In this document: positions 63,991 through 64,000 of the stretch, in pieces | Layout: each line of letters opens with the position of its first letter | How positions within the stretch are numbered: position 1 is the first letter of the stretch | NCBI GenBank assembly: GCA_020466095.1 | Contig: CM035808.1 | Span: 70,631,274 to 70,695,273 of the forward strand | Source: Chlorops oryzae | Lineage: Eukaryota; Arthropoda; Insecta; Diptera; Chloropidae | Reading direction: 5' to 3' | DNA: 64,000 bases | Program-made: the position numbers and the translations under genes | Notes under the pieces: generated by a model | What the model was told of the DNA's origin: nothing | The model's input: the letters and a program-made list of their open reading frames with translations, nothing else | Databases searched by the model: none

Positions 63991-64000
63991 GGCCAACGGA

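Larger units (their letters stand above)
56023..64000 (-). mobile_element. Jockey-type LINE J2, interrupted by BEL element H
   Basis: Minus-strand LINE whose 3' poly(A) lies at 56023-56040 and whose ORF2 reads from beyond the window end to about 56345. Element H (57398-63302) is inserted in the reverse transcriptase; the frame joins exactly (QFGLRKQHGT, then IEQVNRITNEI) when one ACCGT is removed. Its poly(A) sits directly on the Helitron helicase remnant. Confidence 0.88.

Overview
This window looks like eukaryotic DNA from a higher (cyclorrhaphan) fly. It is AT-rich and almost wholly made of transposable elements, many nested in each other. I recognise no host gene. The fly assignment rests on the elements: mdg1/412-like Ty3/gypsy elements, BEL/Pao elements (one with a baculovirus-F-like envelope gene), Jockey-type LINEs, a mariner whose terminal repeats and transposase look like horn-fly Himar1, and mini-me/DINE-1-like repeats with a GACGGACA-type microsatellite. 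The genus cannot be told from the sequence.

Layout. 1-2065 (minus): 5' part of an mdg1-like element (G) that cuts the endonuclease ORF of a Jockey-type LINE (J1, 2066 to about 4540), which also carries a piggyBac-type MITE. 4541-12075: an intact mariner, a tRNA-derived SINE with a 12-bp target duplication, a non-autonomous hAT-like element holding two other repeats, and a LINE RNase H relic. 12076-19297 plus 30410-30909 (minus): mdg1-like element A, whose 5' LTR is split by an 11.1-kb BEL/Pao chimera made of a plus-strand fragment (C) fused head-on to a nearly full minus-strand element (D) with an envelope gene. 30930-38680: relics, foldbacks and an internally deleted BEL element (E). 38681-53930 (plus): decayed BEL element F, opened by a hobo-like hAT element, by mdg1-like element B (itself holding a mini-me-like repeat and a Himar1-like mariner) and by a 5'-truncated LINE. 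54297-56022: two Helitron pieces, one with about 1 kb of pyrimidine-rich microsatellite. 56023-64000: Jockey-type LINE J2 (minus), inserted in the second Helitron and itself cut by an intact BEL/Pao element H with an N-terminal PHD finger.

Target-site duplications or rejoining reading frames support most of the nesting: CTGG for B, ACCGT for H, TTACAAC for the LINE in F, ATAGTGAA for the hobo-like element, TTAA for the piggyBac MITE, TA for both mariners and AATT for a MITE in the envelope gene. The most unusual signals are a leader module shared by the three mdg1-like elements (a small basic protein with a PPK(R)RGGK motif, then a small, in two cases probably myristoylated, membrane protein, both upstream of gag), an array of 42-bp repeats after the primer-binding site of G, each able to fold into a GNRA-capped hairpin, and the palindromic BEL chimera inside an LTR. 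The mixed orientations and nesting resemble pericentromeric heterochromatin or a piRNA cluster, but that is inference.
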